Shown here: one piece after another, positions 7,776 to 16,906 of the stretch
How the letters are laid out: the number at the start of each line of letters is the position of its first letter
How positions within the stretch are numbered: the stretch's first letter is position 1
From: Posidoniimonas polymericola
GTDB lineage: Bacteria; Planctomycetota; Planctomycetia; Pirellulales; Lacipirellulaceae
Length of the DNA stretch: 64,000 nucleotides
Reading direction: 5' to 3'
Assembly (NCBI RefSeq): GCF_007859935.1
Contig: NZ_SJPO01000013.1
Span: 62,001-126,000 of the forward strand
Translations under genes and position numbers: made by a program
The notes under the pieces: generated by a model
The model's input: the letters and a program-made list of their open reading frames with translations, nothing else
Database searches by the model: none
Told to the model about the DNA's origin: nothing

Positions 7776-8810
7776 GGCCTTGTTGAACAATTCTCAGAAA
7801 CGTCCCGTAAACGGAGTGTCGGCATGGAGCCGCGTCCTCGTCTTACGGAGATTCCCCATGGTCGCGAAGCGATAACTCACGTACAAGATCACGAATTGGC
7901 GTCAGTACAACGAGTCGTTGGTGGAACGCGGGAGCGTCACGGTCTGGTTTAGCGAGGAGGCGTTGGCGAGTTGGCGGCATGCCAACGCCGAGTCGAAGGT
8001 CGGTCGCCCTTTCGTCTACAGCGATTCGGCGATCGAATGCTTGCTGACTCTGCGGGAGTTGTTCAAGCTGCCGTATCGTCAAACGGAAGGGTTTGGACGG
8101 TCGCTGATCGCGTTGTTGGGCGTCGAGGCGGCGATCCCGGACTACTCGTCGCTCGCCAAGCGGGCCGCCAAGTTGGGCGTCTCGCTGGCGATCGCCAACA
8201 AGCGCGGGGCCATCGACGTGGTCGTGGACGGCACGGGGCTCAAGGTGTTCGGCGAAGGCGAATGTAAGACGCGCACGCGCGGCAAGTCGAAGCGACGGAC
8301 CTGGCGCAAGCTGCATCTGTCGGTTAATCCCGACACGCGCGAGATCGTCGCCGAGACGCTCACCGAAAACAGCAGCCACGACGCCGACGAAGTGGAGGCC
8401 CTGCTGAGCCAGATCGACCGACCGATCAACAAGTTCTACGGCGACGGCGCCTACGACAAATGGAAGGTCTACGAGTCGCTTCAGGCGAGAAGCGTTGCGC
8501 CGGTGATTCCGCCGCAGCATAACGCCAAAATCAAGCAACACGGCAACAGCGCGGCGGAGCCCTTGCCGCGCGACGAGGCGATTCGCGCCATTCGACGCCA
8601 GGGACGGCGACGCTGGAAACGAGAAGTCGGATATCATCGAAGAAGCCTCGCGAAAACGTCCGTCTATCGAGTCAAACAAACCTTCGGCGACCGCTTGAAA
8701 AATCGCCGACTCCCAAACCAACGAACCGAAGCGCGAATCCGCTGCAAAATCCTTAACCGATTTACCCAACTGGGAATGCCGCTGTTTGAGTGGAATTAGT
8801 CAACAAGGCC
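7776..8810 (+). mobile_element. IS5-family insertion sequence with 11-bp terminal repeats and 9-bp target duplication
   Basis: An 11-base perfect inverted repeat GGCCTTGTTGA marks both ends (7776-7786 and the complement at 8800-8810). Immediately outside, GCGACGAAT occurs on both sides (7767-7775 and 8811-8819) as a perfect 9-base direct repeat, the target-site duplication. Length is 1035 bases with one transposase gene. The intact duplication implies a recent insertion or at least no later rearrangement. It sits between the CHAT and caspase-CsgG genes. Confidence 0.9.
7858..8799 (+). pseudogene. IS5-family transposase, inactivated
   Basis: The native frame starts at ATG 7858 but reads MVAKR followed by TAA, then continues in frame as LTYKITNWRQYNESLVERG and on to the stop at 8799; a TTG/GTG restart at 7918-7921 would give about 293 residues. 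DDE motifs: first aspartate in VVVDGTGLKVFGEG, second in FYGDGAYD. The third motif, normally Y-x2-R-x3-E-x6-K, reads YHRRSLAKTSVYRVK, so the catalytic glutamate is lysine (AAA for GAA, one transition). The early stop and the lost catalytic residue both argue that this copy cannot move itself. Confidence 0.85.
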
Positions 8811-8870
8811 GCGACGAATTATCAAGTTCAGGCACATTTTTTAACGACCGCTGTCACTACTCACAGAAAT

Positions 8871-11800
8871 TCACTGGTTTCCCGTAATGGTAAAGGCAGC
8901 CCAGTAGTAGGGGTGCGCGGCCCCAGTCCGGTTGCGATGGTCGTTGATACGGTTGATTTGAGCATAACGCAGGGCTTCAGCTTTGGACCGCCCTTGTCCT
9001 AGATAAACGAAGAAGTCTGTCATAATCTGGGAAGTTTCCTGATCAGGAATTTGCCACAGCGTGGCGACCACACTCTTCGCACCGGCAAGTTGAAACGCTT
9101 GTCGCAGGCCCGCCACGCCTTCGCCATTGCGAACGTCGCCTACGCCGGTATCGCACGCGCTCAATACGACCATTTCCGTTCCGCGAAGGTCGGTGCTCAC
9201 GATTTCCAGGCCGGTGAGAACACCGTCATCGCCGGACGTTTTTTCCGTCTGACGATTGACTCCCGACAAGACAAGCCCGCATCGTAGGAGCGGATTCTCG
9301 AGGGGCCGCGATTTCGTTGGGCCCTTAGCACTATTGGCCGCCGCTGAAACGGTGGATTTGGGAATCGCATCGCTTTCGTCAGTGTTTTGGTCTTCAAGAA
9401 AGAAACCGTGTGTGCTGCAAACAAGAAAAGAAGGCCTGTAAAGCGATTTAAACTGAGTTTCAGTTGCCCGCTTCTCAAGGTAGATAACTGGCTGTCCTTT
9501 GCCAAACTCGGCCAGGACGGGTTCGATCGCCCTTGCCTCTCGGGCCGTGCCTGGAAGTCGAGCGAACGGCCCCGCAATTGTTGCTGCTCGGTGCGTGGCG
9601 CTACGAGAGGAAACGCTGGTTCCCATGGCGTTCCAGTCGTAGTCCGGATCGGCGAGCACGACCGGCGGCCCGATGCCTGTTCGCTCCGGGCGGCGTTGCA
9701 CTAACTCTCGTCCGCTCGTAACGAAACGCAATTGGAACTTTTCCAAGAGGAACTTATTGTCGCCAGCCGGAATCGCTGCCCATGGAACCAACCAGAGCGC
9801 ACCATCAGGGCTGAGCACGAGCTCTTTCTTCCCCTTTAAATGGCTCGCAAGCGGTTTCCACAAAGAGTTCGCCAACGTTGCCAGTTCGTCATTGACCATC
9901 GCAGTCGCACTTCGTTCTCCTTGCTCTTCAATTGCGCTTGCAGAATTCTGCATGGCACTTCGAGCTTTTTGGACGGCAAGGTCAATGGTTTCCGCGTCAC
10001 CAAGGTCGACGATGGTGACGGGACCTTCGTCACTCGCAGGGATCACCCAAGCAATATAGACCGCCGGTCTTTCCGTCGGATTAAACACCGGATCGTCCAA
10101 TTTGTGCGGCACAATACGCGCAATATTCACCAACGCGCTACCGGGACGAAGCTCGCCGCGGAGCTGAGCAATCGAAATCCACGGGTCTTGACCAGAAAAG
10201 CCTGTTCCCGCCGCGCCGATTTGTCGGATAAGTTGCTGCTGCTCTGTTTCCAGTCCGGCGATCCCTTGCTGAATGTTCGCGGTGAATGGTTTACCCACCA
10301 ACTTCGCTAATAGACTTCTCACGGCCCGCAATCTTTCTACGAGCGGTGCGGTTTCGGAAGCTGATAATAATGCACCCTCGGCAAGTGCCTGTTGAGCAAT
10401 CGCCTTACCATTGACGAGCCATCCAGCCGAGAGCGCCGCGATTCGATTGTCGTCTCTTTGCTGGCTAGCGAACGACAGGCATCGATGCAGATTTCCTTCG
10501 TCGGTTTCCGAGATGAACAGTAACTGCTCGCGCTCCGGCAGGGCCGGCAACACCTGAGCCTGATGTCGGCAAGTATTTTTCCTTGCAGCTTCCATGTATT
10601 CTCCCGCTAGATCGAGCTCGCCGCTACAAGCTTTAAGCCAAGCGAGATTGTGCAGAACCATGCCGACATAGGGATGCGCTTCGCCGAATGTCTTTCGACG
10701 GATTGCAAGGGCTTCGTCGTAGTATCGTTGTGCGGCCGCATAATCTTTGCGCTCATATAATAAAAACCCCAAACCTTCTAACGATGTCGCTGTGTCCGGA
10801 TGATTATCGCCAAGGATACGACGCCTAACGACAAGTGCCTGTTGCGAATAGGTTTGGGCAGAGTTCAGATCGCCCAGATATCCCAACGAAATGGCAAGAT
10901 TATCAAGCGTCATTGCCGTATCGGGATGTTCGTTTCCATAAACCTTGCGATAAATCGCTAATGCTTCCTCATAGTATTTCTTGGCGGCGGTATAGTCCTC
11001 TTGGCTTGCGAGAAGCAAGCCAATGTTATTGAGAGAATGTGCAACTTCGGTATGCTCTTTGCCATAGAGCTTGCGCGAAATTGCCAGAGAATCTTCGTAG
11101 TACTTTCTCGCGGTGGCGTAATCACCCTGCTCGAGTAGTAGATTGGCAAGATTGTGGAGTAACGCGCCTTTGCTGGCGTCTAGACCCTCGACACCCTCGT
11201 CGACTTTTCGATAGGTCGCGAGCGCTTCATCGAAATAACGGCGTGCCCCCGCATAATCGCCTTGCTGTTGAGCCAAAGTCCCAAGATTACCGAGCCCGTC
11301 GGCCGTTTCAACACTTTCATCACCCGCAACACTGCGGCTTGTCGCGAGCGCCTCTTCAAAGAACTTGCGGGCAGATGCGTAGTCACCTTGGCCGCTGACA
11401 AGAAAACCCAGGTCGATGAGCGTCGACGCCGTATCAAGATCATCATCTCCAAAAACTCGGCGGAAGATTGCCAGAGCTTCATCGTAATGCTTGCGAGCCT
11501 CGGTATATCGGGCTTGAGAAAAGCATACGTTTCCTAGATAGCTGAGCGTGTACCCCACGTCCGGATGGTCACTGCCTTCGATCTCGCGTTCGATAGCGAG
11601 GCAGGCTTTCAGTTCGCGCTCCGCTTCGGTGAATTTCATTTTTTCCACGAGTTCGACGGCCCGATCGTAGTGTTTGACGGACTCGTCGAGACGCGCCTGT
11701 TCGGCCTTTGTATGCTCGATAGCTTTGAAATGCGCGGCACCCAGCCATCCTCGTAGATTTCGGCCCGGAACCATGACGTCTGCCCATTCGCCATCCGAAA

Positions 11801-11981
11801 ATTCAAAGCACCACATGCGCGTGCCTTTGGGAACGGTGGCCACCACTTTATCATCGGCCCATATCTCTCCACGATCAGTGGTCACGCGGATCATAGAGTT
11901 TTCGGCGGCATGTAGATGTCGTGCGACCAAGAAGAAAGCAAGAAATACGATTATGCTTGAGAAGGCCGTACAACGACTCAT
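8871..11981 (-). CDS. Secreted TPR-CHAT protease-like protein
   Basis: A 1036-residue protein. A signal peptide (SSIIVFLAFFLVARHLHA) precedes an SH3-like segment (IWADDKVVATVPKGTRMW). Then come about eight tetratricopeptide/Kinesin-light-chain-type repeats of about 42 residues (about 95-450), each with a YxEALAI core and a HPDTA link. A helical linker leads to a C-terminal CHAT domain (about 680-1035). The CHAT dyad is visible: histidine in LVCSTHGFF and cysteine in VVLSACDTGVGD. CHAT domains are caspase-fold cysteine peptidases, and TPR arrays usually bind the partner or activator. It lies 47 bases downstream of the lipoprotein-like caspase gene and forms an operon with it. The signal peptide places it outside the cytoplasm, unlike the cytoplasmic CHAT proteases of phage defence. 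Confidence 0.9.
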   Translation of the reverse strand: MSRCTAFSSIIVFLAFFLVARHLHAAENSMIRVTTDRGEIWADDKVVATVPKGTRMWCFEFSDGEWADVMVPGRNLRGWLGAAHFKAIEHTKAEQARLDESVKHYDRAVELVEKMKFTEAERELKACLAIEREIEGSDHPDVGYTLSYLGNVCFSQARYTEARKHYDEALAIFRRVFGDDDLDTASTLIDLGFLVSGQGDYASARKFFEEALATSRSVAGDESVETADGLGNLGTLAQQQGDYAGARRYFDEALATYRKVDEGVEGLDASKGALLHNLANLLLEQGDYATARKYYEDSLAISRKLYGKEHTEVAHSLNNIGLLLASQEDYTAAKKYYEEALAIYRKVYGNEHPDTAMTLDNLAISLGYLGDLNSAQTYSQQALVVRRRILGDNHPDTATSLEGLGFLLYERKDYAAAQRYYDEALAIRRKTFGEAHPYVGMVLHNLAWLKACSGELDLAGEYMEAARKNTCRHQAQVLPALPEREQLLFISETDEGNLHRCLSFASQQRDDNRIAALSAGWLVNGKAIAQQALAEGALLSASETAPLVERLRAVRSLLAKLVGKPFTANIQQGIAGLETEQQQLIRQIGAAGTGFSGQDPWISIAQLRGELRPGSALVNIARIVPHKLDDPVFNPTERPAVYIAWVIPASDEGPVTIVDLGDAETIDLAVQKARSAMQNSASAIEEQGERSATAMVNDELATLANSLWKPLASHLKGKKELVLSPDGALWLVPWAAIPAGDNKFLLEKFQLRFVTSGRELVQRRPERTGIGPPVVLADPDYDWNAMGTSVSSRSATHRAATIAGPFARLPGTAREARAIEPVLAEFGKGQPVIYLEKRATETQFKSLYRPSFLVCSTHGFFLEDQNTDESDAIPKSTVSAAANSAKGPTKSRPLENPLLRCGLVLSGVNRQTEKTSGDDGVLTGLEIVSTDLRGTEMVVLSACDTGVGDVRNGEGVAGLRQAFQLAGAKSVVATLWQIPDQETSQIMTDFFVYLGQGRSKAEALRYAQINRINDHRNRTGAAHPYYWAAFTITGNQ

Positions 11982-12028
11982 TGCGGAACTCCGAGATCGG
12001 AATAGTGTTTGGGATTATGGATGACTTG

Positions 12029-13855
12029 CTACGGTTTAATGACAATCGGTTGCTCACTGTAATTGACGAATACCGGCTCGTGGGGGGGGATGGATTCCTC
12101 GCCTCGCTGTGTGCGAATCTCGTTCACCGTCTCGAAATACTTCTGCATTCCGTCGCGACAGTGCGCGAACATTCCGTCCATTTTGAGGGGGCGTTCCCCT
12201 TCGAGCAGTCCTTCGACGAAGTAGTAGGCCAGCACCGATAAAGTCGCTCCTTCGACCCAGTCGTCAACGGCCCCTTTCTCCATACCCTTCGTACTCGCTG
12301 TTTCGCTGGTCGTGGCCCGAAGTTCGACAAGCATCTGGTCCGTCGCACGAAGCCCTTGCGCCAGCTCATCAAAACGGCACGCAGCAAGCAAGGCGCTATC
12401 CGGCTGGCCAATATCCTTGAGCCGCTCGACCTCGCCATCTAAAAAGTCGAACGACTTTGTAACGGGCGCCTTGAGCGACTTTTCGTGCTTTGCCATGCCG
12501 CCGGAATAACACGAATCCGAAATGACAACAACACGACGACCGCTCAGTCGCTGAAGCCAATGGCCAAACAGGTCGTCTGTCACTCCTGTGGATCGACTAA
12601 GCCATTCATCGGCCTTTTCTCCAGAACCTGCACGTTTGGCGAGCGCCATCCAGCTTTCATAGCGTGACTGGAGGGCCGGATCGAGTTTCCCCGCTTTCGC
12701 TTGGGCAATGAGTCCCGTCAACACTGTACCGTCGACATAGTCATGCGGCAGCAGCCATTCGTCTTTCCCATCGGCTTCGTCACGATTGTCATCAGGCAGT
12801 TGTCCGCCATGGCCCGAAAAAAAGATGAAAACTGTGTCGCCAGGTTTAGAAACCGACGGCAGCCAGCCAGTGATCGCCAATTCCATTTGCCGCCGAGTGG
12901 CTTGATCGTTGACAAAGACTTGGACGGCATCCAATTTTCCCAAGTGCGTCATTAGGAGCGCCGTCGCTCGGGCGTCGTTCGCACAGTTGGCAAGATTCGG
13001 CGACCACTCGCCTTCGGTTAACTCCGCGACAACATCATTGAATTCGTACTCAGAGACCCCAAAGAAAACACCGTAGCGTTTGGCGGAAGAATCTGGCTGA
13101 GTTTGATCCTGAGCGTACGTTGTAATTTCGACCTGATCTTCTGCCCATGCAATCTTTTGGGCTTGGCCTTCACCTTTCAAGCCTTTCGCGGCCTGTTGAA
13201 GCTGCAACTTTCCGACTGCGTTAAACCTTTTGGCACGCAGTTCTGCGTCATCGAGTCCTCTGAGAGGTTCCTTCGTGGCGATCACCTTCAAAGTCTCTTT
13301 GCCGAAAGGTGCGGAAATGCTCCAGCGGAACAGGTCATCTTTGGCAGGGATCTGAACCTCTTTGCCAGCCGTGATACGATTGTCTTGCTGAGCCGAGTTT
13401 GGGAAAATCTGATAAACCTTGCCATCAACCTGCTGATAAAGAACATAGGCATACGCATCTTCCTCCGAAACGATGCTCACCCGCAGAGGTTCCCCTTCGC
13501 GATAACGGCGGTCCTCGCGGTCGACCTTCACCGCCACCAGAAAGCTCGGCTCATCTTGAATGATGCTTTCGGGTGTCGCTGGCACGGTTGTTACCTCTGC
13601 GGGGTCTATTCCGCTCTCGGGGGCAACTTCTTCCTCATCCGCAGGCGCGTCTTTAACCAGGTCGGATGCGTCTTCCTCAACAGAGTCACCCGCCGCTTCT
13701 TCCGCGGAAGCCGCGTGATCGACCGGCGCCACCTCTTCCGCCGCAACGGCTGGTTCATCTTCCGCGGTGGACCGTGAAGAAAGGCACCCTCCCATCAAAA
13801 GAACCGCCACTAGAGGAGGTAACCAAGGAAGCCGGTAGAGACTTAAGAGTGACAT
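12029..13855 (-). CDS. Caspase-family protein with DUF4384, probable lipoprotein
   Basis: About 608 residues from the ATG at 13855, whose N-terminus is a hydrophobic leader ending LLMGGC, a near-lipobox that could anchor it as a lipoprotein. An acidic Glu/Ala/Pro linker (about 25-110) precedes a DUF4384 domain (FLVAVKVDREDRRYREGEPL, then AYVLYQQVDGKVYQIFPN), which often partners secreted caspase-like peptidases. The caspase domain follows (from about 255). The dyad is visible: histidine in FIFFSGHGGQLPDDN and cysteine in VVVISDSCYSGG. A later upstream ATG at 13924 is in frame but gives no leader. It is the first gene of the minus-strand caspase/CHAT unit. Confidence 0.85.
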   Translation of the reverse strand: MSLLSLYRLPWLPPLVAVLLMGGCLSSRSTAEDEPAVAAEEVAPVDHAASAEEAAGDSVEEDASDLVKDAPADEEEVAPESGIDPAEVTTVPATPESIIQDEPSFLVAVKVDREDRRYREGEPLRVSIVSEEDAYAYVLYQQVDGKVYQIFPNSAQQDNRITAGKEVQIPAKDDLFRWSISAPFGKETLKVIATKEPLRGLDDAELRAKRFNAVGKLQLQQAAKGLKGEGQAQKIAWAEDQVEITTYAQDQTQPDSSAKRYGVFFGVSEYEFNDVVAELTEGEWSPNLANCANDARATALLMTHLGKLDAVQVFVNDQATRRQMELAITGWLPSVSKPGDTVFIFFSGHGGQLPDDNRDEADGKDEWLLPHDYVDGTVLTGLIAQAKAGKLDPALQSRYESWMALAKRAGSGEKADEWLSRSTGVTDDLFGHWLQRLSGRRVVVISDSCYSGGMAKHEKSLKAPVTKSFDFLDGEVERLKDIGQPDSALLAACRFDELAQGLRATDQMLVELRATTSETASTKGMEKGAVDDWVEGATLSVLAYYFVEGLLEGERPLKMDGMFAHCRDGMQKYFETVNEIRTQRGEESIPPHEPVFVNYSEQPIVIKP

Positions 13856-14109
13856 CGGAATATACCATTGAATGCTTTGATTTCGGCCCAGTACAATGCT
13901 ACAGCTCCTCAGGGGAAACGCCATTATTTACCGACATTTTCCCTGTAGCTGAGGAAAACACGGACTCCACGGAAGAAGTTCAGAGTAGCAGCACAGCAAT
14001 TTCTCAAAAATCCATTTGCCGTGATGCCCAGCCCAACTAAACTAACTGGTCGCCGTGGTGACTCTAAGCCAACGTTTAACACGCCGGTTCATGCGCGACG
14101 GTTAACACC

Positions 14110-14346
14110 ACAAAGTGGCCGGCGATCGAGTCGGTTGGTGCCCAACTCGTTTATCTGCCCCCTTATAGTCCCGACTTCAATCCCATCGAGTTGGCCTTCG
14201 CCAAGCTCAAGCAACTTCTCCGTTCGGCCGCTGAGAGATCCATCCACGACCTCGAACAACGAATCGGAAAACTCCTGAACCGCTTCCAACTTGCGGAGTG
14301 CGGCCGCTACTTCTCACATTCTGGATACTCCGCACGACAATTCTAA
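14110..14346 (+). pseudogene. IS630-family transposase fragment (C-terminal part)
   Basis: The plus-strand frame reads VGAQLVYLPPYSPDFNPIE, then FAKLKQLLRSAAERS and a terminal FQLAECGRYFSHSGY before TAA. PYSPDFNPIE with the following glutamate is the last catalytic block of IS630-type DDE transposases of the FAKLK subgroup. Everything upstream of KWPAIES is missing or out of frame. It belongs to a different IS630 subgroup from the fragment at 5.1 kb and flanks the caspase/CHAT unit on the other side. Confidence 0.8.
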
Positions 14347-15042
14347 AAACGCTCTAAACCTGGGTGACGTAGTCTTCGATCTGTCTTTCACATTCTAGAG
14401 CAAGCCGATAAACCCGCGCGTCTTATGAGACGTGCCATAATTCGACCGATTTTTGCAGAACCGCTTCGGGCAATGCTTGCTCCGGCGAACCTGCTTCGGT
14501 CTCCCAAATGAGTCGATGTGAAACTTCTCCAGCACGCACAGGACGAACCGACCTTGTGCACGAAACCTGCACAGGACGTAAACTCCTGCGCTCGAATGCC
14601 CTCTGAATTGACGTGCGTCTACTATTGATCTGATTCGGGCGGTAGGCTTTGGCAGCGAGCGCGTAAGTTCGGCCGTTTCCGAGCAATGCGGCTTCAACTC
14701 CTCGACCATCACGGACGCGGCGGATGGCAAACCTTACAAGGCTCCAGGCGACGCCACAGACGAGCCAGCAGGCCGTCACGCGGGTGATCATCTAGAGCAG
14801 AGACATCGGCCACGATTTCATCAAGTTGCGACAAAGCGGTGAGCTGGTTGAGGCGGGAGGCGGCTTCGGTGTCGCCCAACCGGTCGAGGTCGGCGGCAGT
14901 GTCGGCAAGCAGGGCACGGAGCCGGTGGGCGTCTGCCAGGAGTGCCTGACGGGTGTGCATATCCCCAAGATAGCCACCCGAGCCGCGGGGAGCCACAAGA
15001 TAGGCGGCCGATTTATGCGTTCGGACGTGGGCCGGTAGGATC
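14347..15042. other. Intergenic / decayed DNA, no supported gene
   Basis: About 700 bases between the IS630 remnant and the IS21-type element. A minus-strand frame at 14709-14957 (MHTRQALLADAHRLRALL onwards) has helix-like composition but matches no family I know and no ribosome-binding site is evident. I cannot support a gene here. Confidence 0.4.
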
Positions 15043-15108
15043 TGTGAGTGGCATTTGAAAAGTGCAGCGCCCGGCTGTGAGTGGCATTTGAAAAGTGCAG
15101 CGCCCGGC
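15043..15108 (+). repeat. Two tandem perfect 33-bp copies of the IS21-type left terminal repeat
   Basis: Direct repeats at 15043-15075 and 15076-15108 are identical over 33 bases. The single inverted copy at 15822-15854 differs at one base. Confidence 0.95.
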
Positions 15109-15175
15109 GCCTTGAAAGTGCAGCGCTGGGTGGTTGCGGGGAGGATACCAGGCGTCCCCGCGATCGCCTAGGGTT

Positions 15176-15679
15176 CTACTCTTGTTTCTTGGATCGGCTT
15201 CGTCGTTGGGCGTCCTGCAGGCGGTAGCTCTGTCCGGTGAATTCGAGGATGTGGCAGCGGTGGGTGAGGCGGTCCAGCGCGGCGCCGGTGAGGCGTTCGG
15301 AGCCGAGGACCTCGGTCCAGTTCTCGAACGGCAGGTTGGTGGTGACGACCAGGCTCTGCCGCTCGTAGGCCTGGCCGACCAGGTCGAACAAGAGCTCGGC
15401 TCCCGCCTTGCTGGCCGGGACGTAGCCGAGCTCGTCGAGCACGACGACGTCCTGCTTGGCGAGCTGCGAGCGGAGCCGCAGCAGCGACTTCTCGTCCCGT
15501 GCTTCGAGCAGCGCGGTGATCAGCTCGGTGACGCGGAAGAACCGCACCTTGCGTCCGGCGAGGCAGGCGGCCACCGTGCGATAGTTCAGGTCGTACTCCT
15601 CGGCCGCCTGCCGCCGGCTCAGCTCGCCCGTCAGCACCCGGCGACGGACCTCCGTCCACAACTCCATGTCTCGCAGCAC
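15176..15679 (-). pseudogene. IstA'-IstB' fusion left by internal deletion of an IS21 element
   Basis: A 167-residue frame. Residues 1-35 (MELWTEVRRRVLTGELSRRQ, then AAEEYDLNYRTV) match the helix-turn-helix start of an IstA transposase. From about residue 36 it joins the C-terminal part of the IstB helper ATPase: VVVLDELGYVPASKAG (Walker B), VVTTNLPFENWTEVLGSERL, and LDRLTHRCHILEFTGQSYRL. The IstB Walker A loop and the whole IstA catalytic domain are absent, so neither activity can remain. The short protein could at most bind element ends or interfere with a full-length copy. Confidence 0.8.
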
Positions 15680-15991
15680 TTTCTGACGCGCCCCGCTGAT
15701 CCACGCCCCCCAAGAGAACCAGGAAAGGGGCCTCCGGCCCCTCCAACGGCCTCTCAGCTTCGCAAATCAGCTCGAAAAACGCGCCCGGCGCGCTGCACTT
15801 TTAGGGCGCCAAGCCCCTAACGCCGGGCGCTGCACTTTTCGAATGCCACTCACACACGTGGGGTGGTTCAGCCCCACTGGCAGCCCCGCAGTAAGCGATC
15901 GTTCCAGCTACCAGACAGCTAATAACGTTGGACCACAGTCCGCGGCAGAGGTTAACCAATAATCCAAATGGCTTTGAAGATGCGGTCTCGT

Positions 15992-16906
15992 CTACTGCAC
16001 AAACGGGTCTCCCGAGCCGCCTTCAATAATGGCGCCGCCGGCTGGGATCGGCAGGGTTCGGTACTCGAATCCCATGCTTACCAGGTCTGAACGCAGGACA
16101 CCAAACTCGCCGAATGAGTCATCCCAAACCGCGAGGGCAATGTAGAACCGTTCCTCGTCGAGCCCCGCGAGTCGGGTTCTTAGTTTCGCCGTGAATGAAC
16201 CCTCTTGGGCAACTCTGATGCCAGCGTAGGGCTTAGGAGTAATTCGAATCATGTCTGCTTCGTTCGCGAGAACCACGAAAGAGTCCAACGTTCGTACACG
16301 ATTTACGCCGTAGCTTTTTGCGGAGTACGGTAGATACACGCGACCGTACCGCACTATGACCGGAAATTCTTGCTTGTCAGTGGCTCGCAAACTCGGAAGC
16401 TGAGCGGTCCGGGTAGATGTCTTGGTTTCTTGCCGTATCTTCATATGCACCGCGGCGATCTCCAGCTCCAAAGACTGCTTCTCTCGAGTTGAACTGTCCA
16501 GTTCGGCCTCGAGTTTAGTTACAGCGACACTCAGCTCTGAGAGGTCTCGGTTGCGAGCGGCTAACTCGGCCTGAAGGCCACTAGATTTGACTTGGAGGGC
16601 GACATACCTCTCATAGCCAATGTTCGTTTCAACTGCCCCCATTGCTGCAGCGGCATCTCGAGCCTGAGCATTCGCAATCTGGAGCTCCTCTACAGCGCGG
16701 CGTGCAGCTTCAATGTCGCGTGCTGTAGGGGACGCGTCTGAGGCCTCGTGCTCACCGGTGGTGGAGGCCGTAGTCGGATCTCCCGAAAATCGGAGCAAAA
16801 TCGCAATAAGGACCGCTAGAAACAGGATCCCTCCGAACGTGTTTGAAACCGCATCTAGCAACAGGTCCAAACTCTCGTTTGCACCGTCGGCGCGTCGGCG
16901 TCTCAT
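15992..16906 (-). CDS. Membrane-anchored coiled-coil protein, paired paralogue A
   Basis: A 304-residue protein. A single N-terminal membrane helix (about residues 12-38, SLDLLLDAVSNTFGGILFLA onwards) has an aspartate-containing LDLLLD motif ahead of it, somewhat like the ExbD/MotB type of stator anchor. A long coiled coil (about 65-160) and a C-terminal globular domain (about 175-304) follow. The end (FYIALAVWDDSFGEFGVLRS, then GFEYRTLPI) matches in pattern the end of the neighbouring 442-residue protein, so the two share a domain. Its ATG overlaps the stop region of that gene (ATGA-type, 4 bases), so they are co-translated. No known family name can be given. Confidence 0.7.
   Translation of the reverse strand: MRRRRADGANESLDLLLDAVSNTFGGILFLAVLIAILLRFSGDPTTASTTGEHEASDASPTARDIEAARRAVEELQIANAQARDAAAAMGAVETNIGYERYVALQVKSSGLQAELAARNRDLSELSVAVTKLEAELDSSTREKQSLELEIAAVHMKIRQETKTSTRTAQLPSLRATDKQEFPVIVRYGRVYLPYSAKSYGVNRVRTLDSFVVLANEADMIRITPKPYAGIRVAQEGSFTAKLRTRLAGLDEERFYIALAVWDDSFGEFGVLRSDLVSMGFEYRTLPIPAGGAIIEGGSGDPFVQ

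Larger units (their letters stand above)
15043..15854. mobile_element. Internally deleted IS21-type element with tandem 33-bp left end
   Basis: A 33-base unit beginning TGTGAGTGGCATTTGAAAAG occurs twice in tandem at 15043-15075 and 15076-15108. Its inverted copy, with one mismatch, closes the element at 15822-15854. Shorter copies of the inner AAAGTGCAGCGC part occur near both ends (about 15113-15126 and 15791-15803), the layout of multiple terminal transposase-binding repeats in IS21. The element is only about 0.8 kb and encodes one chimeric IstA'-IstB' frame instead of the two genes. I see no target duplication. Confidence 0.8.

Noticed and set aside
5083..14346. The two IS630 fragments as the halves of one element split by the caspase/CHAT genes
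   Set aside because: The left piece belongs to the VIPPE/MDEQP subgroup and the right piece to the PYSPDFNPIE/FAKLK subgroup, whose other halves differ, so they are two separate remnants.
14709..14996. Minus-strand frame as a small gene
   Set aside because: No family signature, no ribosome-binding site and surrounded by decayed DNA.
15176..15679. A functional IstB ATPase
   Set aside because: The Walker A region and N-terminus of IstB are missing and replaced by IstA sequence.
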